Of a DNA stretch of 64,000 nt, positions 24,988 to 32,640 are shown one piece after another. Source of the DNA: Candidatus Avispirillum faecium. Its GTDB lineage: Bacteria; Bacillota; Clostridia; Oscillospirales; CAG-272. Under the pieces are notes generated by a model. The model saw only the letters and a list, made by a program, of their open reading frames with translations, ran no database searches and was not told where the DNA came from. Location: assembly GCA_904396155.1 (NCBI GenBank), contig CAJFOI010000050.1, positions 1-64,000 of the forward strand, written 5' to 3'. Position numbers and translations under genes: made by a program. The first letter of the stretch is position 1, and every line of letters starts with the position of its first letter.

Positions 24988-25920
24988 ATGATCTATAGCA
25001 ATATATTGGAAGCAATCGGACATACGCCGGTCATCCGGCTTTCCAGAATGACCGGACCGGATATGGCCCAGGTACTCGTAAAATTTGAAGGACTGAACGT
25101 AGGGGGATCCATCAAAACCAGAACGGCGTACAATATGATTTTGGACGCGGAAAAGAAGGGGCAGATCGGTCCGGATACCATTATTGTAGAACCCACCAGC
25201 GGAAACCAGGGGATCGGTCTGGCCCTGGTGGGTGCCGTGCGGGGATACCGTACCATTATCATTATGCCGGATTCCGTCAGCGAGGAACGTCGGAAACTGG
25301 TGCGCCACTACGGAGCGGAAGTGATTTTGGTGCACGATGCGGGCAACATCGGGGATTGTATCGAGGAATGCCTGCAGCGCGCACTGACCATGGCAAGGGA
25401 AGATCCCCATGTTTTTGTCCCCCAGCAGTTTGAAAATGTTGCCAACCCGATGGCCCACAGACACCATACAGGCGTGGAACTGCTGGAACAGGTGGCGGGG
25501 CCCATCGACGGCTTTTGTTCCGGAATCGGCACCGGGGGTACCATCACCGGGATCGGAGAGGTGCTTCGCGCCCAAAACCCGGATATTGAAATTTGGGCGG
25601 TGGAACCGGAGAACGCGGCGATCCTTGCCGGAGGGAACATCGGTACCCATATCCAGATGGGCATCGGGGACGGATTGATTCCGCCGATCTTGAACTGTGA
25701 CATTTACAGCCATGTCTGCATCGTCACCGACGACGAGGCCATCGGAACGGCCCGGGCGCTGGCCCGTCAGGAGGGGATCATGTGCGGGATCTCCGCCGGG
25801 ACGAACGTGTGTGCTGCTCTGAAGCTTGCAAAAAAGCTGGGTCCCGGAAAGACGGTGGTGACGATTTTGCCGGATACGGCGGAGCGATATTTTTCCACAC
25901 CGCTGTTTGCGGGGGAGTAA
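24988..25920 (+). CDS. cysteine synthase-like PLP enzyme
   Basis: A 310-residue fold-type II PLP enzyme of the CysK/CBS family, expected to make cysteine from O-acetylserine and sulfide. The PLP lysine is K43 in GGSIKTRTA, the substrate loop reads PTSGNQGIGLA, the phosphate loop is GIGTGGTITG and the ring-N contact is in GISAGTNV. Compared with standard CysK the lysine is followed by T rather than D, and the loop has Q where T is usual, so a different acceptor or donor substrate is possible. GGGAG before 24988 sets the start. Single gene with its own promoter, divergent from the GntR operon. Confidence 0.85.
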   Translation: MIYSNILEAIGHTPVIRLSRMTGPDMAQVLVKFEGLNVGGSIKTRTAYNMILDAEKKGQIGPDTIIVEPTSGNQGIGLALVGAVRGYRTIIIMPDSVSEERRKLVRHYGAEVILVHDAGNIGDCIEECLQRALTMAREDPHVFVPQQFENVANPMAHRHHTGVELLEQVAGPIDGFCSGIGTGGTITGIGEVLRAQNPDIEIWAVEPENAAILAGGNIGTHIQMGIGDGLIPPILNCDIYSHVCIVTDDEAIGTARALARQEGIMCGISAGTNVCAALKLAKKLGPGKTVVTILPDTAERYFSTPLFAGE

Positions 25921-25978
25921 CAAATGATGGACCGACGTCCTGCCGCTTGAGAAATTTTCTAAAAAATGAGAAAACCCA

Positions 25979-26007
25979 TTGCAATTTTTCCTGCCTTTTG
26001 CTATGCT
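25979..26007 (+). promoter_or_regulatory. promoter of the sialidase-fold gene pair
   Basis: TTGCAA (25979-25984), 17-bp spacer, TATGCT (26002-26007), 42 bp before the first start codon. Confidence 0.65.
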
Positions 26008-26048
26008 AAAGAGCAGGATTTTTTGCTTTCCGAAAGAGAGGAAAAAGT

Positions 26049-27209
26049 ATGAAGATTTATGCACCTGAAGTGCAGCATTATCGTGTGACAAGCGATAAGC
26101 GAAACAAGTTTTTCAAGTACAACGGCTGGCCGTCTGTGTGCAGGGATGACCGGGGCGTGCTGTACGCCGTGGCGTCTTCCATGCGCCTGTCCCACGTGGA
26201 TCCCTGTGGAAAAAACTGTATGTACATAAGCTACGACGAAGGAAGAACCTGGACGAAACCCATTGTTCTCAACGATTCCTATGTGGACGACCGGGACATG
26301 GGGATCTGCTATCTGGGAGAGGGGCGGTTGCTTGTGAGCTGGTTTTCCGAGGCTCCCCAAAATTATCACGACCAGATCCAGGAATACGACTGGTTTGGCG
26401 ACGCCGACAAGGCCATTGTGGCAGGATTTTCCAAGGCCTGGAAGCTGTTTCCGAGAGAAGAGTACCTGGCCTGTGCCGGCTCCTTTGTGATGTTGAGCGA
26501 GGATTACGGTGTCACCTGGGGCGACCCCATCCGCGTTCCTCTTTTTGGTCCCCACGGACCCTGTGTCTGCAAGGACGGCACGCTCGTTTATCTCGGCAAT
26601 ATGCTGTATAACGACAGCTATTCGTACAAGGATGAAAACGGAAGTGAGGTGCGCCCGCCCATCACCTGCTATACCAGCACCGACGGCGGGCATACCTGGA
26701 ATTTTGCAGGGGAAGTGCCCGACGGGAAAGGTCCAAAAGGAGAAGCGGTGACGGCATACCATATGTACGAGCCCCATGTGGTGGAGCTGCCCGACGGCAG
26801 GCTGATGGGTGCGATCCGCACCCACAATGAGGAGATGGATCCCGCATTTACGGTGTTCATCACCTATTCCAGCGACAAGGGGAAGACCTGGACGGCACCC
26901 AGGGGGATCGGTGTGGACGGAAGCCCGCCCCATCTGATGGTACACTCCTCGGGAGCGGTCATCTGCTCCTACAGCTGCCGCACGGATGGGATCCGCTGCG
27001 AGCGAGCTGTCGTCAGCTACGATCTGGGAGAGACATGGACCCAGGATTATGCCCTGGATCACCGGCTTGGCAACCAGAAGGACATGGGATACCCCGCTTC
27101 GGTAGAGCTTTCCGACGGTTCCATCCTCACGGTTTATTACCATCCGTATTCGGACGAATATTGGACCAGCGTACAGTGTACCCGCTGGAGACTGATGAAA
27201 CAAGCGTAA
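26049..27209 (+). CDS. sialidase-superfamily (BNR/Asp-box) protein, copy 1
   Basis: A 386-residue six-bladed propeller protein with Asp boxes at SYDEGRTWT, STDGGHTWNF, SSDKGKTWTAP and SYDLGETWTQ. There is no signal peptide, so it would act in the cytoplasm. The canonical sialidase FRIP start motif is absent; an Arg in SSMRLSHVDP may take the role of an active-site residue. The call is to the fold, not to proven sialidase activity; other exo-glycosidases share it. A paralogue follows 19 bp downstream, nearly identical over long DNA blocks. Confidence 0.82.
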   Translation: MKIYAPEVQHYRVTSDKRNKFFKYNGWPSVCRDDRGVLYAVASSMRLSHVDPCGKNCMYISYDEGRTWTKPIVLNDSYVDDRDMGICYLGEGRLLVSWFSEAPQNYHDQIQEYDWFGDADKAIVAGFSKAWKLFPREEYLACAGSFVMLSEDYGVTWGDPIRVPLFGPHGPCVCKDGTLVYLGNMLYNDSYSYKDENGSEVRPPITCYTSTDGGHTWNFAGEVPDGKGPKGEAVTAYHMYEPHVVELPDGRLMGAIRTHNEEMDPAFTVFITYSSDKGKTWTAPRGIGVDGSPPHLMVHSSGAVICSYSCRTDGIRCERAVVSYDLGETWTQDYALDHRLGNQKDMGYPASVELSDGSILTVYYHPYSDEYWTSVQCTRWRLMKQA

Positions 27210-27228
27210 GCCCGCGGGGAGGAAAAGG

Positions 27229-28356
27229 ATGGATTTTTATACACCGAAGGTGGAGCATTATCGGATCACTGCCGATCACGGAAACAAGTTTTTCAAGTAC
27301 AACGGCTGGCCGTCTGTGTGCAGGGATGACCGGGGCGTGCTGTACGCCGTGGCGTCTTCCATGCGCTTGTCCCACGTGGATCCCTGCGGCAAGGGCTGCA
27401 TGTACATGAGCTATGACGAGGGAAAAACCTGGACCAAGCCTATGGTTCTCAACGATTCCTATGTGGACGACCGGGACATGGGAATCTGCTATCTGGGAGA
27501 GGGGCGGCTGCTTGTCAGCTGGTTTTCCCAGGCCCCTAAAAATTACCACGACCAGATTCAGGAGTACGACTGGTTTGACGAAAAGGATCAGGCCATCTCC
27601 TGGGGCTTTTCCCAGGCTTGGAGGAAACTCTCAAAAGAAGAATACACCGGCAGTGCCGGCTCCTTTGTGATGCTGAGCGAGGATTACGGCGTCACCTGGG
27701 GCGACCCCATTCGGGTGCCGGTGACGGCGCCCCACGGCATGAGCATGTGCAAAGACGGCACACTGGTATACCTTGGAAATGTTTTTCACAGCGGAAAAGA
27801 TACCCGCCCGCCAGTTACCTGCTATACCAGCGCCGACGGCGGGCACACCTGGAGCTTTGCGGGAGAAGTGCCCGATACGCAGGGGCCGCGGGGGGAGGCG
27901 GTGACGGCGTACAACATGTTTGAGCCCCACGTGGTGGAGCTGCCTGACGGCAGACTGATGGGTGCGATCCGCACCCACAATGAGGAGATGGATCCCGCGT
28001 TTACGGTGTTCATCACCTATTCCAGCGACAAAGGGAAGACCTGGACGGCACCCAGGGGGATCGGTGTGGACGGAAGCCCGCCCCATCTGATGGTGCACTC
28101 CTCGGGAGCGGTCATCTGCTCCTACAGCTGCCGCACGGACGGCAAGCGCTGCGAACGTGCCGTGGTCAGCTACGATCTGGGAGAGACATGGACCCAGGAT
28201 TATGCCATCGACGACCGGCTGGATTTCTTCTGCGATATGGGGTATCCTGCTTCGGTGGAGCTTTCCGACGGATCGATTCTCACGGTTTACTATCAAAAGT
28301 TCCCCGGCGAATGGTGGACCAGTGTCCTTTGCTCCAGATGGAGACTGCATGAGTAA
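27229..28356 (+). CDS. sialidase-superfamily (BNR/Asp-box) protein, copy 2
   Basis: A 375-residue paralogue of the preceding gene, in the same orientation and reached through a 19-bp gap with GGGGAGG. It keeps all four Asp boxes (SYDEGKTWT, SADGGHTWSF, SSDKGKTWTAP, SYDLGETWTQ). Differences cluster in loops: FGDADKAIVA against FDEKDQAISW, a shorter loop where copy 1 has YNDSYSYKDENGSEV, and the segment after YALDHRL/YAIDDRL. That points to a recent duplication with diverged substrate loops. It ends just before the repeat cluster. Confidence 0.82.
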   Translation: MDFYTPKVEHYRITADHGNKFFKYNGWPSVCRDDRGVLYAVASSMRLSHVDPCGKGCMYMSYDEGKTWTKPMVLNDSYVDDRDMGICYLGEGRLLVSWFSQAPKNYHDQIQEYDWFDEKDQAISWGFSQAWRKLSKEEYTGSAGSFVMLSEDYGVTWGDPIRVPVTAPHGMSMCKDGTLVYLGNVFHSGKDTRPPVTCYTSADGGHTWSFAGEVPDTQGPRGEAVTAYNMFEPHVVELPDGRLMGAIRTHNEEMDPAFTVFITYSSDKGKTWTAPRGIGVDGSPPHLMVHSSGAVICSYSCRTDGKRCERAVVSYDLGETWTQDYAIDDRLDFFCDMGYPASVELSDGSILTVYYQKFPGEWWTSVLCSRWRLHE

Positions 28357-28365
28357 AGAGGAGGG

Positions 28366-28785
28366 ACAATCCCCCAGGCGGCTTTGCCGCCATGCCCCCT
28401 TAGCGGCTCTGCAAGAGACGCCCACAAGGGGCCTATTAAACCCAAACTTCCCCTGTGATGCAGCTTCACAGGAGATGCTGGGATGGTGGCTTGCCATAAC
28501 TACCAATAAATGAGGCCTCCCCTTCGTGGGGGCTGCGCAGCAGACCCAGGGGAGGTGGCACGGCAGCCATGACAGAGGGGCAGTAAAGAACAATCCCTCA
28601 GTCGACTACGTCGACAGCTCCCTTTACACAAGGGAGCCTTTTGCTTATGTTTTCCTGCGTCCCCACCAGGGAGCCTCTTTGCTTATGTTTTCCCGCATCT
28701 CCACAAGGGGGACTTTTTCATTCTAAGCCTCCCCTGTGTAAGGGGAGGTGGGTTTTGCGTAGCAAAACTCGGAGGGGTTGTATTC
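28366..28785. repeat. hairpin-rich interspersed repeat cluster
   Basis: Lies between the convergent sialidase-fold and purB genes. It contains ACAATCCCCC then GGCGGC-TTT-GCCGCC (28377-28391), GGCGGCTCTGCAAGAGACGC, ACAATCCCTC then GTCGAC-TAC-GTCGAC (28601-28615), CCTCCCCTGTGTAAGGGGAGG and GTTTTGC-GTA-GCAAAAC (28752-28768) ending GGAGGGGTTGT. Two near-repeats read TTTTGCTTATGTTTTCCTGC and TTTGCTTATGTTTTCCCGC. No gene is supported here. Confidence 0.8.
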
Positions 28786-28828
28786 AAATGAAAAGAAGAC
28801 ACATATGTGTCTTCTTTTTGCATTTTTA

Positions 28829-30262
28829 TTAAACAGTCAGTTCTGCCCCATCCCCCATGGCAGACCGGTTTTTCTCCAAAACCTCGTCGACGGTTTTCAC
28901 AAAGGCGCAAACCTGATCGGCGCTGCGCCCCGTGTAGTTCTCCGGCTGCAGCTGGGCCTCGATCTCCTCCTTTGTCAGCGGGAAGAGGGGGTCTGCTTCG
29001 ATGCGCTGGATCAAATCGTGGCGCTTGCCGTATTTTTTCACCTGTTCTGCGCTGGCGATGGAATGGACACGGATGCGCTCATGCAGCTCCTGCCGGTCGC
29101 CCCCCCGTTTTACCGCCTCCATCATGATGTTTTCGCTGGCCATATAAGGGAGGTTGTCCATCACACGGGAGCGGATCACCATGGGATTGACTACGATCCC
29201 CTGGGAGATATTGATGTAGATATTGAGAATCGCATCCACTGCCAGAAACGCTTCCGCCATGGAGATGCGTTTGTTGGCGCTGTCGTCCAGGGTGCGTTCA
29301 AACCACTGGGTGCCGGCGGTGACAGCCGGATTCAGGGAGTCTGCAATCACGTAGCGGGCCAGCGCCGCAATGCGCTCGCTGCGCATGGGATTGCGCTTGT
29401 AGGGCATGGCGGAGGAACCGATCTGGTGGGTTTCAAATGGTTCTTCCATTTCCATAAAGGATTGAGCGATGCGCATATCGCCGGAAAATTTATATGCCGA
29501 CTGAGCGATGCCGGACAGAACGGACATCACCCGGCTGTCGTGCTTTCTGGTGTAAGTCTGGCCGCTGACGGGCACGCATCCGGCAAAGCCGAACTTTTCG
29601 GCAATGTAGTTTTCTGCGCGGGTGACTTTTTCGGCGTCCCCGTCAAAGAGCTCCAAAAAGCTTGCCTGGGTGCCGGTGGTTCCCTTGGATCCAAGGAGAA
29701 GCAAGCCGTCCGCCACATAGTCCAGATCCTCCAGGTCCAGCAGCAGATCATAGAGCCAGAGAGTGGCGCGCTTGCCCACGGTGGTCAACTGGGCCGGCTG
29801 GAGGTGCGTATAGGCAAGGGCAGGCATGTCCCGGTATTCCATGGCGAAGTCCCGCAGGTTCTGCATGACCCGCAGCAGCTTGCTGCGTACCAGTGCCAGC
29901 GCCTTTTTCATAATGATCATATCGGTGTTGTCTCCCACATAGCAGGAGGTGGCACCCAAATGGATGATCGGCCGCGCCGTGGGGATCTGGTCGCCCCAGG
30001 CGTGGATGTGGGCCATGACGTCGTGGCGCAGTTCCTTTTCATAGGCGGCAGCGGCGGCGTAGTCTATATCCGTGGCATGGGCCCGCATCTCGTCCAGCTG
30101 GGCATCGGTGATGTCCAGCCCTTCCCGCTGCTCCGCCTCTGCAAGGGCGATCCACAGCGCCCGCCAGGTGGTGAACTTCATATCGGCGGAAAAGAGATAC
30201 TGCATTTCCGAACTGGCGTATCTGGTGGAAAAAGGACTTTCATAATTTTTATGATTTTGCAT
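28829..30262 (-). CDS. purB: adenylosuccinate lyase
   Basis: A 477-residue lyase that splits SAICAR to AICAR and adenylosuccinate to AMP, releasing fumarate, in purine synthesis. It shows the three family regions: HLGATSCYVGDN, THLQPAQLTTVGKR (general acid His) and the flexible signature loop GSSAMPYKRNPMRSE with the catalytic Ser. Length is normal for the long, clostridial form. The start at 30262 (MQNHKNYESPF) follows AGGAGG at a rather long spacing and overlaps the end of the small RHH gene by 14 bp, so translation is probably coupled. No other purine genes adjoin. Confidence 0.95.
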   Translation of the reverse strand: MQNHKNYESPFSTRYASSEMQYLFSADMKFTTWRALWIALAEAEQREGLDITDAQLDEMRAHATDIDYAAAAAYEKELRHDVMAHIHAWGDQIPTARPIIHLGATSCYVGDNTDMIIMKKALALVRSKLLRVMQNLRDFAMEYRDMPALAYTHLQPAQLTTVGKRATLWLYDLLLDLEDLDYVADGLLLLGSKGTTGTQASFLELFDGDAEKVTRAENYIAEKFGFAGCVPVSGQTYTRKHDSRVMSVLSGIAQSAYKFSGDMRIAQSFMEMEEPFETHQIGSSAMPYKRNPMRSERIAALARYVIADSLNPAVTAGTQWFERTLDDSANKRISMAEAFLAVDAILNIYINISQGIVVNPMVIRSRVMDNLPYMASENIMMEAVKRGGDRQELHERIRVHSIASAEQVKKYGKRHDLIQRIEADPLFPLTKEEIEAQLQPENYTGRSADQVCAFVKTVDEVLEKNRSAMGDGAELTV

Positions 30263-30470
30263 TTTCTGGGGTTTCCTCCTGTGTCTCTTCCGGCAGCTGG
30301 ATGGCTTCCGTATTGATTTTTCCGTGCGTTTTTTCATAGTACGCCACATTGCTGCGGATGATATGTAAAAGATGGTTGTTGAGGGAGTTGTTTTCCTTTT
30401 CTGCAACATACAGAAGCTTTTTGTACAGCTGGGTGTCCAGTCGGACGGTAAATTCCCGTTTTTCCTTCAT
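30249..30470 (-). CDS. small ribbon-helix-helix-like protein
   Basis: A 73-residue protein. Residues 4-45 fit an Arc/MetJ-type ribbon-helix-helix (REFTVRLDTQLYKKLLYVA, then NSLNNHLLHIIRSNV), followed by an acidic, Glu/Thr-rich tail. AAGGAAGG precedes the start. It lies directly upstream of purB with a 14-bp overlap. It could be a DNA-binding autoregulator of purB, or an antitoxin-like remnant, but no toxin gene is next to it. Confidence 0.72.
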   Translation of the reverse strand: MKEKREFTVRLDTQLYKKLLYVAEKENNSLNNHLLHIIRSNVAYYEKTHGKINTEAIQLPEETQEETPENAKS

Positions 30471-30648
30471 GGAAAGAACCTTCCTTTCTGTCGTTTTGCA
30501 GCATACGGTCCTGTAACAGTATAGCAGAGGCGGGAAGGAAAATCAAGGGATGGATCTTCGGGAGCGCAATATTTACAAAAAAATGTGGAATGTGCTGTGG
30601 GAATATGATACAATAACAAAATCAAGTAAACGAAAAGGAAGAATACGT

Positions 30649-31176
30649 GTGAGGGATACGGATCAAAGAGAAGAACACCGTACGCTGGCGGATCGTCTGC
30701 GGGAAGCGAGAGAGCGGGCAGGTTTGTCCCCGGAAGCGCTGGCGCAGCAGCTGGAGGTGTCCCCGGAGGAATATGCCCAGTGGGAAGCGGGGACAGTGCA
30801 GCCGGATACGGCGGCAGTGGGCCGCGCTGCGAAAATTTTGCACGTTACCGGAAACTATCTTTTGTTCGGCCTGACCCGGGAGGGTATGGTGGGAGCCATG
30901 TTCCCCAACAAGGCTGTCCCGGAGGCAGTTCCCGGCTGGTACAAAGGAATGCTGGTGGGCGCCGCGCTGCTGTTTTGCGGGGGTGCGGGAGCGCTTTTGC
31001 TTTTGTTTGTGCGCAAAGCGGGAGAGGAAACGGGGGAACTTTTGTCTTTCCTTCCTTTCTGGGTATTTCTCGGGATCTTTGCTGTGGGAGCACTGGCCTG
31101 CATCGTCTCGGGCGTGTTGCGCAGCAGGGTGAAAAAACACAGTCGGCACAAGGAGAAGGGAAATGATGAAGATTGA
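30649..31176 (+). CDS. XRE-type helix-turn-helix protein with C-terminal membrane segments
   Basis: A 175-residue protein with a GTG start preceded by AAAAGGAAG. Residues 11-70 form a Cro/C1-type HTH (LADRLREARERAGLSPEALAQQ, then EYAQWEAGTVQP). Two hydrophobic spans follow at about 100-122 and 132-155, with a basic, charged tail. Such HTH-plus-membrane proteins are thought to be membrane-tethered regulators or sensors. It overlaps the next gene by 14 bp, so the two products probably act together. A -10-like TACAAT (30609-30614) lies upstream, without a clear -35. Confidence 0.82.
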   Translation: MRDTDQREEHRTLADRLREARERAGLSPEALAQQLEVSPEEYAQWEAGTVQPDTAAVGRAAKILHVTGNYLLFGLTREGMVGAMFPNKAVPEAVPGWYKGMLVGAALLFCGGAGALLLLFVRKAGEETGELLSFLPFWVFLGIFAVGALACIVSGVLRSRVKKHSRHKEKGNDED

Positions 31177-32572
31177 TCGAACCGATAAAAATACCGGGAG
31201 AAGGAGACTGTCCAAAAAAGCCGTTCTTTGGATTGTGTGCATATCTGCCGCAGTCCTGCTGGCAGTGGCAGCCGCAGTTCTGGCGTTCTTTTTTTGCGAA
31301 GACGGCGAAAGGGAGCACTCTGCCGCAGAGGAGAATCCCGAGGGTGCCGCGCTGGTGCTGGAAAATCAAAAGGAAGGGGACTTTACGTATTCTGTCTATG
31401 ACGACAACACCGTCACGCTCACCGGGTACACCGGAGACGATACGGTTGTAGAGATCCCGGAGAGCCTGGGAGGATACCCGGTCACCACCATCGGTCTGGG
31501 ATGCTTCAACCAGGAGGATCTCCCCATGGAGGAGATCCGGCTGCCGGATACGGTGACGCATTTTGAGGCGCATTCCTTCGGCAATGCGAAAAATTTGAAA
31601 AGCATCACGATTCCCGCGGGCACTACGGTGATCGAAACGGGGACCTTTGTGTACTGCTCCGCACTGGAACAGGTGCATATACCGGACAGTGTGACCCAGA
31701 TCGGCGAGGGGGCCTTTTACTACTGCAAGTCCCTTGCAAAGATCCAGCTTCCCCCCTCTCTTGAAAAGATCGGAGACTACGCTTTTTCCATGTGTACGGC
31801 GCTGTCTTCCATCACCGTTCCCCAGGGAGCGACATCGATAGGGGCGTATGCGTTTGAGGGGTGCTCCGCGCTGGCGGAGGTTTCCCTGCCGGACAGCGTG
31901 GAGACAATTGGGGAATATGCCTTTAATTTATGCGAAGCCCTGACGGAATTTGCAGTTCCCTCCGGTGTCACCGCCATTTCGGAGGCTGTTTTCAACAACT
32001 GTCTTGCGCTGGAGCAGGTCACGTTTCCCGACGGTCTGGAGACCATCGGAGATATGGCCTTTTACTACTGCGAGGCATTGCGTTCGGTGGACTTTCCCGA
32101 TACGCTCGAAAGCATTGGCGAATACGCGTTTCTCCACTGTATTTCTCTCTCACAGGTGGTGCTGCCGGATTCCGTAGATACACTGGGTGCATATGCCTTT
32201 GCGGATTGTACGGGGCTGGAACGGGTGACGCTGTCAAAGAATCTCACGGAGATCCCGGATTACGGCTTTTCCCAGTGCGAGAAGCTGGAGTCCATCGAAT
32301 TGCATGACGGGATTACCCAGATCGGCGTGTTTGCCTTTGTCAGCTGTGACGAAATTTCCGAGATTGTCGTCCCGGCGGGGGTGACTTTGCTGGATGCGTA
32401 CGCTTTCTCCGATATGCAGGGACTGCTGTCTGTTACCATACCGGACTCTGTGGAAGAGATCGGGGAAGGACTGCTGGCGTATACCGATCAGGTGACTGTA
32501 TCCTGCAAGGAAGGCAGTGTGATCGATGAATACTGTACGGCAAATGAGATCGCCGTATCCCATGTAGAGTAA
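31163..32572 (+). CDS. BspA-type leucine-rich repeat protein, membrane-anchored
   Basis: A 469-residue protein. A single N-terminal span (about 18-42) follows a basic stretch, with no lipobox, suggesting an uncleaved anchor facing outward. After an acidic linker and a small beta segment (TYSVYDDNTVTLTGYTGD) come about 13 LRR_5 repeats of 23 residues (pattern LPxSVxxIGxxAFxxCxxL), to about residue 455. Such domains mediate binding to host or other surface ligands. It is translationally coupled to the XRE-membrane protein upstream and followed by a terminator. Confidence 0.85.
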   Translation: MMKIDRTDKNTGRRRLSKKAVLWIVCISAAVLLAVAAAVLAFFFCEDGEREHSAAEENPEGAALVLENQKEGDFTYSVYDDNTVTLTGYTGDDTVVEIPESLGGYPVTTIGLGCFNQEDLPMEEIRLPDTVTHFEAHSFGNAKNLKSITIPAGTTVIETGTFVYCSALEQVHIPDSVTQIGEGAFYYCKSLAKIQLPPSLEKIGDYAFSMCTALSSITVPQGATSIGAYAFEGCSALAEVSLPDSVETIGEYAFNLCEALTEFAVPSGVTAISEAVFNNCLALEQVTFPDGLETIGDMAFYYCEALRSVDFPDTLESIGEYAFLHCISLSQVVLPDSVDTLGAYAFADCTGLERVTLSKNLTEIPDYGFSQCEKLESIELHDGITQIGVFAFVSCDEISEIVVPAGVTLLDAYAFSDMQGLLSVTIPDSVEEIGEGLLAYTDQVTVSCKEGSVIDEYCTANEIAVSHVE

Positions 32573-32584
32573 AAATATGGAATA

Positions 32585-32613
32585 AAAAAGACGGCCTGCG
32601 GGCCGTCTTTTTG
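32585..32613. terminator. terminator after the LRR gene
   Basis: Stem AAAAAGACGGCC/GGCCGTCTTTTT with a TGCG loop. It is symmetric and may also serve the GH31 gene, which ends 28 bp beyond on the other strand. Confidence 0.9.
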
Positions 32614-32640
32614 TACAAAGAGATGCAAGATGCGCAAGAT

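Noticed and set aside
30249-30470. Toxin-antitoxin pair including the RHH protein
   Set aside because: No toxin-like gene adjoins; the neighbour is the housekeeping gene purB.
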